From assembly GCF_017352115.1 (NCBI RefSeq), contig NZ_CP071448.1:2193001-2257000 (forward strand): a stretch of 64,000 nucleotides of DNA, written 5' to 3'. This stretch comes from Flavobacterium endoglycinae. GTDB lineage: Bacteria; Bacteroidota; Bacteroidia; Flavobacteriales; Flavobacteriaceae. Positions 1 to 9,158 of this stretch are shown here, one piece after another. The translations under genes and the position numbers were made by a program. Under the pieces are notes generated by a model. It saw only the letters and a list, made by a program, of their open reading frames with translations, had not been told where the DNA came from and ran no database searches. The first letter of the stretch is position 1. Every line of letters starts with the position of its first letter.

Positions 1-144
1 GCTAAACGTATCGCTGCTGCTGCTCAAGCTGAGGCTGATGCTATTGCTGCTGCTTCTGCAACAGAAGAGGCTACTGAAGAAGTTGCTGAAGCAACTGAAG
101 AAGCTCCTGCTGCTGAAGAGAATAACGAAACAACTGAAGCATAA
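1..144 (+). CDS. rpsP: 30S ribosomal protein S16, C-terminal part
   Basis: The window opens inside a reading frame that runs in frame 1 to a TAA at 142-144. The 47 visible residues are an Ala/Glu-rich tail (AKRIAAAAQAEADAIAAA, then repeated ATEEA/APAAEE). This is the acidic C-terminal extension typical of S16 in Flavobacteriia; the conserved S16 fold itself lies outside the window. Identity rests on this tail and on rimM following 15 bases downstream, a gene order kept across many bacteria. S16 is a small-subunit protein that helps 30S assembly, which fits co-transcription with the 16S maturation factor. Confidence 0.8.
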   Translation, partial: AKRIAAAAQAEADAIAAASATEEATEEVAEATEEAPAAEENNETTEA

Positions 145-159
145 TTTTACTTAGCGATA

Positions 160-684
160 ATGCGTAAAGAAGAATGTTTTTATTTAGGTAAAATCGCTAA
201 AAAATTTAGTTTCAAGGGCGAAGTCTTAATCTACTTAGACACAGATGAGCCTGAGTTATACGAAAATCTGGAATCAGTGTTTGTTGAACACAACAAACAC
301 TTGGTTCCTTTTTTTATTGAATCAAGTTCTTTACACAAAAACGACTTTCTAAGGGTTCGTTTTGAAGATGTAAACACCGAAGAAGATGCTGATGCTCTTG
401 TTGGAAACGCCATCTACCTTCCGTTAACTATGTTACCAAAACTTACAGGCAACAAATTCTATTTCCACGAAGTTATAGGTTTTGAAATCGAAGACCAGCG
501 TTTAGGCGTTTTCGGTAAAATAACCTCAATCAATGATTCTTCTGCACAACCCCTTTTTGAAGTTTTAAATGGCGAAGTCGAAATCTTAGTGCCAATGATC
601 GACAATTTCCTTGTAAAAATCGATCGTGAGAACAAAAAGGTAATCATGAATCTTCCCGAAGGTCTTGTGGAGATGTACCTTTAA
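160..684 (+). CDS. rimM: Ribosome maturation factor RimM
   Basis: 174 aa, the usual RimM length. The N-terminal half (about residues 5-85) has the RimM barrel signature, YLGKIAKKFSFKGEVLIY. The C-terminal half (about 98-170) is a PRC-barrel, with FHEVIGFEI, GVFGKITSI and EILVPMIDNFLVKID. RimM binds ribosomal protein S19 and assists processing of the 16S rRNA 3' domain in the cytoplasm. The ATG at 160 follows the rpsP stop by 15 bases, so the two are probably one transcript. A hairpin follows the stop codon. Confidence 0.95.
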   Translation: MRKEECFYLGKIAKKFSFKGEVLIYLDTDEPELYENLESVFVEHNKHLVPFFIESSSLHKNDFLRVRFEDVNTEEDADALVGNAIYLPLTMLPKLTGNKFYFHEVIGFEIEDQRLGVFGKITSINDSSAQPLFEVLNGEVEILVPMIDNFLVKIDRENKKVIMNLPEGLVEMYL

Positions 685-701
685 GAAGTATTCAGTCACA
701 G

Positions 702-735
702 TTTTAAGTGTTCAGTTTTCCAACTGAACTTAAAA
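702..735 (+). terminator. Hairpin after rimM
   Basis: TTTTAAGTGTTCAGTT (702-717) pairs with AACTGAACTTAAAA (722-735), with one bulged G and a 4-base loop. The tract after it is A- rather than T-rich, so termination strength is uncertain. It may instead be an RNA-stabilising or attenuating hairpin between rimM and the methyltransferase. Confidence 0.45.
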
Positions 736-745
736 AATTTTCATC

Positions 746-1453
746 ATGTTTAAATTTAAGCAATTCTCTATCAATCAAGATCGTTGCGCTATGAAAGTGG
801 GCACAGATGGTGTTTTACTTGGTGCTTGGGCTCCTATTCATCATAATCCGTTTAGTATTTTAGATATTGGTGCAGGAACTGGAATTGTTGCTTTAATGCT
901 GGCACAAAGAACTCATGCCGAACAAATTGACGCTTTAGAAATTGATGAAGACGCTTACGAACAAGCTGTTGAAAATTTTGAAGCTTCGCCGTGGGGAGAT
1001 CGACTATTTTGTTTTCACGCTGGTTTAGATGAGTTTATCGAAGAACCAGAAGATGAATATGATTTAATTGTTTCCAATCCTCCTTTTTATGCTGAAGATT
1101 ATAAAACTGAAAACGAACAACGTGATTTAGCAAGATTTCAAGATGCAATGCCTTTTGAAGAATTGGTTGAAGCCGCTGATTTACTTTTATCTGAAAATGG
1201 TATTTTCGCCCTCATAATCCCTTATAAAGAAGAAGAAAAATTTATTGCTTTAGCAAAAGAAGCAGCATTATATCCCATAAAAATTACACGAGTTAAAGGA
1301 CATGCGACCTCACCTCTTAAACGTAGTCTGTTAGCTTTCAGCCGACATGAAAATACTGAAATCGAAATCGATGAATTAACAATCGAGATCGAAAGACATG
1401 TTTATACGCCAGAATATATTGAGCTTACAAAAGATTTTTACCTAAAATTTTAA
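746..1453 (+). CDS. trmN6: tRNA1(Val) adenine-37 N6-methyltransferase (TrmN6/YfiC family)
   Basis: 235 aa class I SAM methyltransferase. The SAM-binding loop is seen at about residues 40-50 (ILDIGAGTGIVALML) and the acidic ribose-binding position in LEIDEDAYEQA. The amino-methyltransferase motif IV is VSNPPFY near residue 110. The N-terminal start FKFKQFSINQDRCAMKVGTDGVLLGAW is typical of the YfiC/TrmN6 branch that methylates A37 of tRNA1(Val). The stop codon overlaps the stop of the convergent HlyD gene by 4 bases, so the RiPP island abuts core genes with no spacer. Confidence 0.88.
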   Translation: MFKFKQFSINQDRCAMKVGTDGVLLGAWAPIHHNPFSILDIGAGTGIVALMLAQRTHAEQIDALEIDEDAYEQAVENFEASPWGDRLFCFHAGLDEFIEEPEDEYDLIVSNPPFYAEDYKTENEQRDLARFQDAMPFEELVEAADLLLSENGIFALIIPYKEEEKFIALAKEAALYPIKITRVKGHATSPLKRSLLAFSRHENTEIEIDELTIEIERHVYTPEYIELTKDFYLKF

Positions 1454-2745
1454 ACCTGTTCAAAAATACTTTTGAATTGGTATAAAACCCTTTCCAGCAG
1501 ACGAAGGTCTTCGGTGACAATTTCAGCGCTTCCTTTCATTTCCTGCTGAAAAACGATTTGTTTATGGTACGAAGTCACCAGTCCGTTTGGAAGAGCGACA
1601 TCCAGAAGCAGATTTCCGTCTTTATCCGGAACAAGCGAAATGTTTTTAATTTTTCCTTTTAAAACACCAAATTCTCTGTCTGGGAAATTAGCCAGACGGA
1701 TATTAACTCTCTGCCCTACTTTTATTTTACCCGAATTCAATGCCGGCGCTTTTACTTTTCCGATAAAACTGTTTTTCGCATCCGGAATAATCGAAAAAAC
1801 ATTATCTCCTGCGTTTATAGTCTGGTTTTCTGTCCAGACCTGCAGAAAAGTAACCTTTCCGCTTATCGAAGATTTTAAGGCATATGCCAGTTCCCAGTCT
1901 CTTATAACTTTTTTTAGCTGGTAAAAGGACTGCGACACGCTGCGTCCGAGATTAACTTCTTCTTTAGTGCTGTTTATCTGCGAATTCTGGCTTGATTTTG
2001 TATTATCAATCAAAGAAGACTTTAACTGCGAAATGGAAGAAAGAAGACCTCGATAACTTTTCTGCGCCTGAAGAAAACTTAATTTTTTAGCTTCCATTTC
2101 CTGAGCTGAAATAATTCCTTTATTGAATAAGGTTTCAAAACGGGCAATTTCATTTTTCTGAAGCTCCAGCTCGCCTTCATTTATTATCTTCTGCTGCTGC
2201 AGAATTTCAAGCCTTTCCTTAATCTGGATTTTTTCCGACTGCTGTGCTCTGCTTTCCACTTCAAAAGGATGAAGGTCCTTGTTTAATTCCTGGGCCTGGT
2301 AATCTTTCTGGAAAACAGCATAAGCGCTTTCTATTTCCCCAAGCTGTTTGTTTTTAAGCAGAGTAAAAGGAAATTCTTTTCCCGGATCGTTAATATTATA
2401 TCCTTCCACAATGCTTTTCAAAAGAAAAACATCTCTGTAATCGGCGGTATTTTCTATTATGGCAAGCGTACTGTTTTTAGAAACCGTGCCTTTATTTTTT
2501 ACCAGAATTGCTTCAATTCGTCCTGATGATTTAGCTACAATTTTTTCGGGCGGAATATTAGTTGTAATTACAATTTCGGTATTGACAACATCGGGATATT
2601 TTACAAACCAGGAAATAAAAAACAGCATGACAATGATGACAAAAATCAAAACCGTTCCCCAGCGGATCATCCAATGCGGTACTTTGGTGAGGATGTCCTG
2701 CACTTCTTCACTTCTTAATTCAAATGTAGTAGTATCTTCTGCCAT
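1450..2745 (-). CDS. HlyD-family peptide-export adaptor
   Basis: 431 aa membrane-fusion protein. A single N-terminal membrane helix (about 29-48, WGTVLIFVIIVMLFFISWF) is followed by a biotinyl-lipoyl-like barrel (IVAKSSGRIEAILVKNKGTV). A long Gln/Glu-rich coiled coil follows (about 150-270), then a C-terminal beta domain with GKVKAPALNSGKIKVGQRVNIRL. It would bridge the inner-membrane ABC exporter to an outer-membrane TolC-like channel. It begins one base after the stop of the C39 ABC gene, so the two are translationally linked. The DNA is visibly richer in GC than the genes upstream in the island (26/60 at 1501-1560 against 16/60 at 6301-6360). No TolC gene is present in this cluster. Confidence 0.9.
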   Translation of the reverse strand: MAEDTTTFELRSEEVQDILTKVPHWMIRWGTVLIFVIIVMLFFISWFVKYPDVVNTEIVITTNIPPEKIVAKSSGRIEAILVKNKGTVSKNSTLAIIENTADYRDVFLLKSIVEGYNINDPGKEFPFTLLKNKQLGEIESAYAVFQKDYQAQELNKDLHPFEVESRAQQSEKIQIKERLEILQQQKIINEGELELQKNEIARFETLFNKGIISAQEMEAKKLSFLQAQKSYRGLLSSISQLKSSLIDNTKSSQNSQINSTKEEVNLGRSVSQSFYQLKKVIRDWELAYALKSSISGKVTFLQVWTENQTINAGDNVFSIIPDAKNSFIGKVKAPALNSGKIKVGQRVNIRLANFPDREFGVLKGKIKNISLVPDKDGNLLLDVALPNGLVTSYHKQIVFQQEMKGSAEIVTEDLRLLERVLYQFKSIFEQV

Positions 2746-2746
2746 A

Positions 2747-4939
2747 TTAATTTCCCAGCTGTAATTGGTTTTTTACCAGTTCAAAATAGTTTCCTTTCTG
2801 CTCTACAAGTGAAGTATGAGAACCTATTTCTATTATTTTTCCTTTGTCCAGAACTACTATCTGGTCTGCGTTCATGACTGTGCTTAAACGGTGCGCGATT
2901 ACAATAACGGTTTTGTTTTTAAAGAAAACATCCAGTTTCTGCATAATTTCTTTTTCGTTATTGGCATCCAGAGCGGATGTTGCTTCATCAAAGAACAAGA
3001 TTTCAGGATTCTTATATACTGCTCTCGCAATAAGCAGCCTTTGTTTCTGTCCGGTGCTCATTCCGGTTCCTTCGGCACCTATTTTTGTATTATATCCTAA
3101 AGGAAGTTCGCTTATATATTCTTTAATATTGGCCACATCGGCAGCATAAACCAGTCTTTCCTTATCGATTATATCAACTCCTATAGCAATATTATTGGCA
3201 ATCGTATCGCTGAAGATAAATCCTTCCTGCATAACTGCTCCAATGTTTGCCCGCCATGCTCTCTGTGAAATATTTTTAAACTGTGAATTTCCAATTGTAA
3301 TTTCTCCTTTTTCAGGTTCATAAAATTTTAAAAGCAGTTTCATCAAGGTTGTTTTCCCGCTTCCGCTTACCCCTACAACCGCCGTTACTTTATTAGCCGG
3401 AATAGTCAGACTTAAATTATCGAGAACAGGAATATCACTTCCCAGATAGCGGTACGATAAATCTTTGATCTCAATATCAGAATTATACGGAACATCACTG
3501 CTCTGATGGCTTTCCTGCTGGGTTTCATCTTCTTTCTCATGAATTTCTGATAATCTTGCCAGCGATATTTTAGCATCCTGAAGTTCTCTTACAAACTCAA
3601 TTAACTGCGTAATCGGCCCGTTTAAACTCCCCACAATCGAGCTGATGGCAAGCATCATTCCCAGTGTAATAGAACCATCTATTACCAGTTTTGCCGATAG
3701 AAATATGATAAATATATTCTTTAATTCATTAATTACCGAAGAGCCTATAGTTTGTGTCTGTTCTAAAACCAGACCTTTTATTGAAACCCTGAAGAGTCTG
3801 GCCTGTACGTATTCCCAGCTCCAGCGTTTCTGCTTTTCGGCGTTATGAAGCTTGATTTCCTGCATTCCGTTAATAAGCTCCATCACTTTGCTCTGCTCCT
3901 GTGAAACTTCCGAAAATCGTTTGTAGTCTAATGCTTCCCTTCGTTTTAAAAACAAAACAATCCATCCGAAATAAAGAAGGCTTCCGGCAAAAAATACTAA
4001 GAATATTTTCAGATTGAAATAAGCAAGCACACCTCCTAAAACAAACATATTAATTACAGAAAACAATACATTGAGCGATGATGTCGTAAGGATTTTTTCG
4101 ATTCTGCGGTGGTCATTAATACGCTGCATAATATCACCTGTCATTCTTACATCAAAAAATGAAATAGGCAGATTCATCAATTTAATGAAGAAATCCGATA
4201 TCAATGAAATGTTTATACGGGTGGAAAGATGCAGCAGGATCCAACTTCTGATAAGTTCCAAACCTGTTCTTCCGGCAAAAAGGAACAGCTGCGCAAAAAG
4301 AATGAGATAAATAAAATGGATATTCTGGTTCTGGATTCCTATATCAACAATACTCTGTGTTAGAAAAGGAAAAATAAGCTGCAGTAAACTGCTGGCCAGC
4401 AGTCCAATGCTTAACTGGACCAGAAATGATTTATAACGGAGTACATACTGAGATAAAAGTCCAAAACCAAGCGCCTTTCCATCTTCTTTATCAAAATCCG
4501 ACTGAAAGAATTTTGGAGTAGGCTCCATGAGCAGTGCAACACCTTCCTGAGTCTGGTCGTCGGCATTATTGCCAATCCAGAACTTCAAAAAATCTTCTTT
4601 ATTATATTCGATCAAACCAAAAGCAGGATCAGAAATATAATACGTTCCTTTTTTGATTTTGTAAAGTACGACATAATGATTTTTATTCCAATGCAGAATA
4701 CCCGGCAGAGGCGCTTCTTCCAGTCTTTCTAAACTCAGCTTGACACCTAAAGTCCTAAAACCGATTTTTTCAGCCGCATCGCTCAAAAAAAGCAGATTAC
4801 TTCCTTCACGAGTCGTTTCACTGCTGTCTCGTAATTCCTGGATTCTGATTGTTTTGCCATAGTGTTTTGCTATAATCTTTAAACACGTTGGCCCGCAATC
4901 TTTAAAATCTGCCTGTTTATAATGCGTGAATTTTTTCAA
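2747..4939 (-). CDS. Peptidase C39 ABC exporter (bacteriocin/RiPP transporter)
   Basis: 730 aa three-domain exporter. The N-terminal C39 protease has an intact triad, Cys15 (DCGPTC), His88 (NHYVVL) and Asp104 (SDPA). A six-helix ABC membrane domain spans about 165-450. The ATPase domain has Walker A GVSGSGKTT (523-531), signature MSTGQ (627-631) and Walker B ILFFDEA (about 647-653). This family cuts GG, GA or GS leader peptides from precursors and exports the core. The 62-aa precursors upstream have AGS at the expected leader end, so they are its probable substrates (inference). It lies between the DUF6625 gene and the HlyD gene, all on the minus strand. Confidence 0.95.
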   Translation of the reverse strand: MKKFTHYKQADFKDCGPTCLKIIAKHYGKTIRIQELRDSSETTREGSNLLFLSDAAEKIGFRTLGVKLSLERLEEAPLPGILHWNKNHYVVLYKIKKGTYYISDPAFGLIEYNKEDFLKFWIGNNADDQTQEGVALLMEPTPKFFQSDFDKEDGKALGFGLLSQYVLRYKSFLVQLSIGLLASSLLQLIFPFLTQSIVDIGIQNQNIHFIYLILFAQLFLFAGRTGLELIRSWILLHLSTRINISLISDFFIKLMNLPISFFDVRMTGDIMQRINDHRRIEKILTTSSLNVLFSVINMFVLGGVLAYFNLKIFLVFFAGSLLYFGWIVLFLKRREALDYKRFSEVSQEQSKVMELINGMQEIKLHNAEKQKRWSWEYVQARLFRVSIKGLVLEQTQTIGSSVINELKNIFIIFLSAKLVIDGSITLGMMLAISSIVGSLNGPITQLIEFVRELQDAKISLARLSEIHEKEDETQQESHQSSDVPYNSDIEIKDLSYRYLGSDIPVLDNLSLTIPANKVTAVVGVSGSGKTTLMKLLLKFYEPEKGEITIGNSQFKNISQRAWRANIGAVMQEGFIFSDTIANNIAIGVDIIDKERLVYAADVANIKEYISELPLGYNTKIGAEGTGMSTGQKQRLLIARAVYKNPEILFFDEATSALDANNEKEIMQKLDVFFKNKTVIVIAHRLSTVMNADQIVVLDKGKIIEIGSHTSLVEQKGNYFELVKNQLQLGN

Positions 4940-4953
4940 TTCTCAATTATTTC

Positions 4954-5784
4954 CTACCTCGAATGGTAAATTTTGGTTTTGCTAATGTAATATTTATCGG
5001 GCACTTTGAGAACTTTTTTATTTACATTATAAATCTTTTTAAACCAAAATAAATGATACATTATTCCCTCAAATTGGTTTTTGTAATAAATTCTACCATT
5101 ATCAAATGTTATTCTCCCAGTTAATCCTTCAAGAAGAATAAAATCAAAATGAACTTTAATTTCATTTTTCAATTCTGCTTTTTTAATTATATGAGTAAAA
5201 CTTTCAATTTCTGTATCCAGATCAAATATTGATTTCCCTGATGTCAACTCATCCCAAGCAAAGTTACATTCGTCAAAACAATAATGTTTGGAATTAGAAA
5301 GAACTTTCATATAGTCTTTACTTTTCATAAAAAAAGTATTCATTATTGGGTTGTTTTTATATAATGCAAAACATCCTGTTGTATAATCATGTCTAACACT
5401 AATGAAATCATATTTATCTAACATATCTATAGTAATAAAATCACGTATATTACCATAAATAATATCTAAATCACTTTGTCCCCAAAAATCATATTCCTCT
5501 ATAATTTCTGGAAATAAAAAACCATAGGCTGGCTTAAAATCGCAGAGTTTATAAGGATAATCAATATTTACTTGAAAGCCAAGTTTTTCCGACGCATCTA
5601 ATTTTAATTCTTCTAAAGTTTTAAGCACAATAATTACATTATCAGGTTTTCTCAATATAGTCTCTAAATTGTCTGTGATAATGTAAAAATCAATACTGGG
5701 ATTAAATGCACAAGAATGTATAAAATAAGGGAAATACCATGGATATTCACCATACCAACAGGTTATAACTGCTATTGATTTCAT
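4954..5784 (-). CDS. DUF6625 glycosyltransferase-like protein
   Basis: 276 aa, no signal peptide, cytoplasmic. It resembles the DUF6625 family, mostly seen in polysaccharide loci. The visible features are a Rossmann-like start (IAVITCWYGEYPWYFPYFIHSC), PYKLCDFKPAYG near the middle, and DFWGQSDLDIIYGNIR, whose DLD matches the metal/nucleotide-binding DxD of GT-A glycosyltransferases. It sits 14 bases upstream of the C39 exporter in the RiPP operon and there are no capsule genes nearby. The context therefore suggests that it glycosylates the exported peptide, as SunS does in the sublancin cluster. The substrate assignment is inference; the family assignment is from memory of its conserved blocks. 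Confidence 0.7.
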   Translation of the reverse strand: MKSIAVITCWYGEYPWYFPYFIHSCAFNPSIDFYIITDNLETILRKPDNVIIVLKTLEELKLDASEKLGFQVNIDYPYKLCDFKPAYGFLFPEIIEEYDFWGQSDLDIIYGNIRDFITIDMLDKYDFISVRHDYTTGCFALYKNNPIMNTFFMKSKDYMKVLSNSKHYCFDECNFAWDELTSGKSIFDLDTEIESFTHIIKKAELKNEIKVHFDFILLEGLTGRITFDNGRIYYKNQFEGIMYHLFWFKKIYNVNKKVLKVPDKYYISKTKIYHSR

Positions 5785-5817
5785 TTACGAGCTAAAAATC
5801 ATCTTCTATTAAATCAT

Positions 5818-7357
5818 TTATAAAAACTCGAGGTTATCTCTACTGTATGTTTTTGGATATTCAAAACCATTGACAAAAATGGTGGGTGTGAAATTATAAT
5901 CATTTTCTTCGCACCATTTGTATTGAGAGCTAAACATTTCATCAAATTCGATAGTTGCGTCTATGGGAAACAAACTAAACCATTCTCTTAAATTTTTGAT
6001 CTCAAACCAATCATTTAATGCTTTGATAAAATCAGATTCGCCATTTTGTTGGTATATTTTTATCAAATTTCTAAATAGCTTTTTTCTCTCTTCGTTTTCT
6101 GTTTCAAAATTTGTTTTTAATATTATTTGTATTTGTAAATCATTATAATGTTTTTTTAAAATTGTCTCTATCAATTTGTGCGCACCTTTACAATGACTAC
6201 AAAATGGACTCGAAATAACTGTAATTATAGTTTTACTTTCTTTATTGCCAACTAATAATAGGCTTTGTGGCAATCGAACTTTATTTTTTGAAAATAACGA
6301 GCTTTTGAAAATATCATAATTTCGCTCAAATCGAATAGCCTTTAATTGATATTCTTTCAATTCTTTTTGTTTGGTAAGCAATTTTTTCAAATTAGACCAA
6401 ATTAGAGTTATTGACAAAAAAATAAATCCAAAAATAATTACTGCTTTGGTTAAAATTGTAAAAGTTATATTTTGAAGAAGAGCCAAATAACCCAACTCTA
6501 AAAGGATAATAGAAATAATAGACATACAAATGGGGCACCATTTTTTCTCGACAAATTTTTGATAATATACCGATAAAAATAAAATGGGAATGGATATTAA
6601 AAGCAGTATTTTTTGAATTGTAAAATAGTCTCTCACATTGTTAGAAAATAAGAACACCAGTAAGCCTAAAAATTGAGAAACAAAGAATACAATACTCAAA
6701 TCACTAAAATTTACAACTTCAAAAATTTTCCATTTAGTAGAATCCACTACATTAGCACAACTAGTGGATGACGTCATATTACAAAAACTGTTGAGCAAGG
6801 TACTTTTTGTACCAAACAAATCCTTCAGGGCGGCAATAGAGAAAAAAAATACCAATAATTGGAAAAACAAGAAAAAGTTTAGTTAAAAAGTCTGTCTCGA
6901 ATTGAGAAAGCAATAATGCAAACAACAATAAAGCGAAGATTTGTAAAACCTTTGATAAAGAACTTTTAGTTTGTTTTAGTGTTTCTTCATTTTCTAATTT
7001 CTCTATTAAAAGTACAATACCATTCCATCTTGATTCTAGTTCTGATTCAGTAATTGTTAACGTTTTTTTACCTTTATTCCAAAGAAAGATATTGTCTTTT
7101 CTTTCAACAAAGTAGAGTTGTGGGCTATTAGTTTCTTCATTTAAAAAAGTAACGTAATGATCTGGCAACAACTTAATATCAGAGACTTTTACTCGCATTA
7201 CTCCATTCTCAATATTAAAAAAACTTAATGTGTCTGTAATTGATAGTAAAGAAGGATAATCGGGATGTGACTGATTTTGGAATAAGAATTCTTCTTTGTC
7301 GATGCCAATGTTTTCTTTGTCAAGGTATTGAAATAGGTAATTTAATTCATTTTTCAT
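5818..7357 (-). pseudogene. VKOR-thioredoxin fusion, split by a +1 frameshift in a T8 tract
   Basis: Two overlapping frames (start 7357, 192 aa; and an open frame to 5818) together match the intact protein at 11581-13140. The first half carries the C39-like domain (SHPDYPSLLSITDTLSFFN) and the first membrane helix. The second half carries the VKOR four-helix domain (CNMTSSTSC; KWCPIC) and a C-terminal thioredoxin domain (SSPFCSHCKGAH). The frame breaks at eight A's at 6842-6849 (T8 on the coding strand). With seven T's the join reads PIIGIFFSIAALKDLFG and gives one 512-aa protein. All redox cysteines are kept, which is odd for a dead gene. Phase variation, transcriptional slippage or a base-call error are alternatives to true loss. 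The intact protein would oxidise cysteines in the periplasm using quinone as electron sink. Confidence 0.85.
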
Positions 7358-7416
7358 TTTTTCGAGTAAAATTTAATTGAGGCATTCATATAAGCTATTG
7401 CATTCCCATAATTTTA

Positions 7417-7457
7417 ATTGATTCTTTTCCTAAAAGAAAAATTGTGTAAGAATCAAT
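7417..7457 (-). other. Inverted repeat between TlpA and VKOR genes
   Basis: ATTGATTCTT (7417-7426) and AAGAATCAAT (7448-7457) are perfect 10-base arms with a 21-base loop. There is no T tract, so this is not an obvious terminator. It could be a weak attenuator or an mRNA-processing structure separating the precursor-TlpA module from the downstream VKOR-export genes. Confidence 0.35.
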
Positions 7458-7500
7458 AGAAGGTTTTTGTTATTGATTATTTGGAAAATGACATTATAGA

Positions 7501-8688
7501 TTAGTCCTGAAATACTTTACTAATCATGCTTTCTATTTCTGCTTTGATTTCTAGACTGCTACCTATCCACCTGCCAATGATATTGCCATCTTTATCTATT
7601 AATATTTTTACTGGAATTCCTGTTACCGCATATATATCTTCAATTGCACTTTTGTTTTCCTTAATTGAAAAATGTTTCCATTTTTCAACACTTTCTGTTT
7701 TTATTGTATTTCTCCATAAATCAAGTTTTTCGTCCCTTGAAACACTTATAATTTCTAAACCTTTGTCTTTATATTTAAAATATATTTCTTTTAAAAAAGG
7801 AAAATCTTCTCTGCACGGACCACACCAACTTGCCCAAAAATCAAGAAGCACACACTTATTATTTCTAAATGAACTTAGTTGTAATAAGTTATCATTTACA
7901 TCTCTTCCTTTAAAATCAGGGGCTAGGCTTCCAATTCTACTATTCTTAGAGTATATTAATTTTTCAGCCAACTGTTTTCCCCCATAAGATTTTTTAACTT
8001 CTGGCGATAATTTATTGTATAAATTTTTAATTGTATCATATGAAATTTGTTCATCTTCCTGCATTAATATGTGATACAATAAATCAGGTGCTATAAATGA
8101 ATTTGGATTCTTTTTTATAAATTCAAATTCCGATTGTTTATTTATTTTAATATTTTGATCGACCAATTGATCTAACTGTAGATCAAGCGAATCTAAACTC
8201 TTTTGGATTTGATTTTTTAAAGAATTATCACTTCTTGTAATCATTTTATCAGAATAAGATCTACTTAATTCTCTAATAGAATCAATTTTTTTATGATTTT
8301 TTTTCTTCTCCATTGTATTTTGTAAGGAATCAAACTCATCGTTAGATTTTGAATTATGTATAACTATAGTATTGAAATCATTAAAATCGAGTTTAACATC
8401 CATTTTACATGGCTCCAAATAAAATATTTTTGAATTTAAATTTGTCATGTAAAATTTAGGGTGAGTACAAATAATTGCTTGGGTTGGGAAATCAATTTCT
8501 CCTGTAAATACAAATTTATTGTTATGAATCCTTGAAGATTTGGTGATGCTTTTGCCATTAATCTTATATCTCAAATAAATGCTTTTTGTGTTAGCATTTT
8601 TTGAGCAGATGCCATTTAACATAAAGTTGTGCTGCGCTACCATTATAAATGAGAGAAAGAAAAGGGAAATTGAAAGTTTTAATTTCAT
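7501..8688 (-). CDS. TlpA-like thiol-disulfide oxidoreductase (DUF4369 + thioredoxin)
   Basis: 395 aa from the ATG at 8688, chosen over the in-frame ATG at 8712 because it starts directly at a signal peptide (MKLKLSISLFFLSFIMVAQ). The N-terminal DUF4369-type beta domain spans about 22-120. A charged helical linker follows, and the C-terminal thioredoxin domain has WCGPC with Cys289/Cys292 and the cis-Pro loop GIPVK. It is exported to the periplasm, where such proteins reduce or isomerise disulfides. It lies 83 bases downstream of a 62-aa six-Cys precursor, and its paralogue occupies the same position behind the sister precursor. A role in folding the peptide or protecting the host is inferred. 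Confidence 0.9.
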   Translation of the reverse strand: MKLKLSISLFFLSFIMVAQHNFMLNGICSKNANTKSIYLRYKINGKSITKSSRIHNNKFVFTGEIDFPTQAIICTHPKFYMTNLNSKIFYLEPCKMDVKLDFNDFNTIVIHNSKSNDEFDSLQNTMEKKKNHKKIDSIRELSRSYSDKMITRSDNSLKNQIQKSLDSLDLQLDQLVDQNIKINKQSEFEFIKKNPNSFIAPDLLYHILMQEDEQISYDTIKNLYNKLSPEVKKSYGGKQLAEKLIYSKNSRIGSLAPDFKGRDVNDNLLQLSSFRNNKCVLLDFWASWCGPCREDFPFLKEIYFKYKDKGLEIISVSRDEKLDLWRNTIKTESVEKWKHFSIKENKSAIEDIYAVTGIPVKILIDKDGNIIGRWIGSSLEIKAEIESMISKVFQD

Positions 8689-8771
8689 ATAATCAAGTTT
8701 AATCAAAAGCAAGAAATCTTAATTAAATTAAGATTCCCTGCTTTTAAGAATAATTTACTAACAAGTACTAA

Positions 8772-8960
8772 TTATTTAAATGTAAAACAAGAACGTCCAT
8801 CGCACGCATTACAACCTGATCCACAATCATACGCACTAGAACACGCACCACACCCTTTTTTATTTTCATCATATACTCCACTTCCAGCCATAATAGTCTT
8901 CATTTCTTTTCTTGATAATTTTCCTTGTGCTGTTGCAAGAGACATTTTCTGAATTTTCAT
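8772..8960 (-). CDS. RiPP/bacteriocin-like precursor peptide, six-Cys core (copy B)
   Basis: 62 aa. Leader residues 1-27 start MKIQKMSLATAQGKLSRKEM and end TIMAGS; they are identical to the leader of the peptide at 10352-10540. The LSRKEMKxIxAG block is the leader type of Bacteroidota natural-product precursors handled by C39 exporters. Cleavage after Gly-Ser would release a 35-residue core, GVYDENKKGCGAC...SCFTFK, with six Cys and many Gly/Ser. The core has no Cys in common position with copy A except at the same overall count. The two adjacent genes downstream encode redox proteins, which fits three disulfides. It could alternatively form thioether links, but no modifying enzyme for that is in this cluster. 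Confidence 0.85.
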   Translation of the reverse strand: MKIQKMSLATAQGKLSRKEMKTIMAGSGVYDENKKGCGACSSAYDCGSGCNACDGRSCFTFK

Positions 8961-9108
8961 AGTTTTAAAATTTTAATATTATACATTCTAAATCAAAAAT
9001 AAAAATTGTCGCGATCAAGTTTTTTTAAGATTTACGCTACAAAAATGATTAAAACAAAAATTACTCAATCGTTTTATGTAGGAATTTTTTAGGCTTTTTT
9101 TGGAAAAT
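8884..9108 (-). repeat. Leader-and-promoter repeat, copy B
   Basis: About 225 bases covering the leader codons and upstream region of the 62-aa precursor. It is nearly identical to 10464-10695, with a few indels in A/T runs. Shared blocks beyond the leader include GCGATCAAGTTTTTTTAAGATTTA and ATTACTCAATCGTTTT.TGTAGGAA (plus-strand reading). A TATTTTTG box on the minus strand (8994-9001) matches TAnnTTTG, but copy A has one extra T there and no good -33 TTG is present, so the promoter position is unsure. Sequence similarity stops at the leader-core boundary. Confidence 0.85.
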
Positions 9109-9158
9109 TGAAATGTAATTGCATTTGAAATACAAATTCGGTTTAGTCAATTCTTATA

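Noticed and set aside
6779..7357. A separate 192-aa membrane protein gene next to a 350-aa VKOR gene
   Set aside because: The two frames join smoothly into one protein matching the intact paralogue at 11581-13140; the split is at an eight-base homopolymer, so they are one frameshifted gene.
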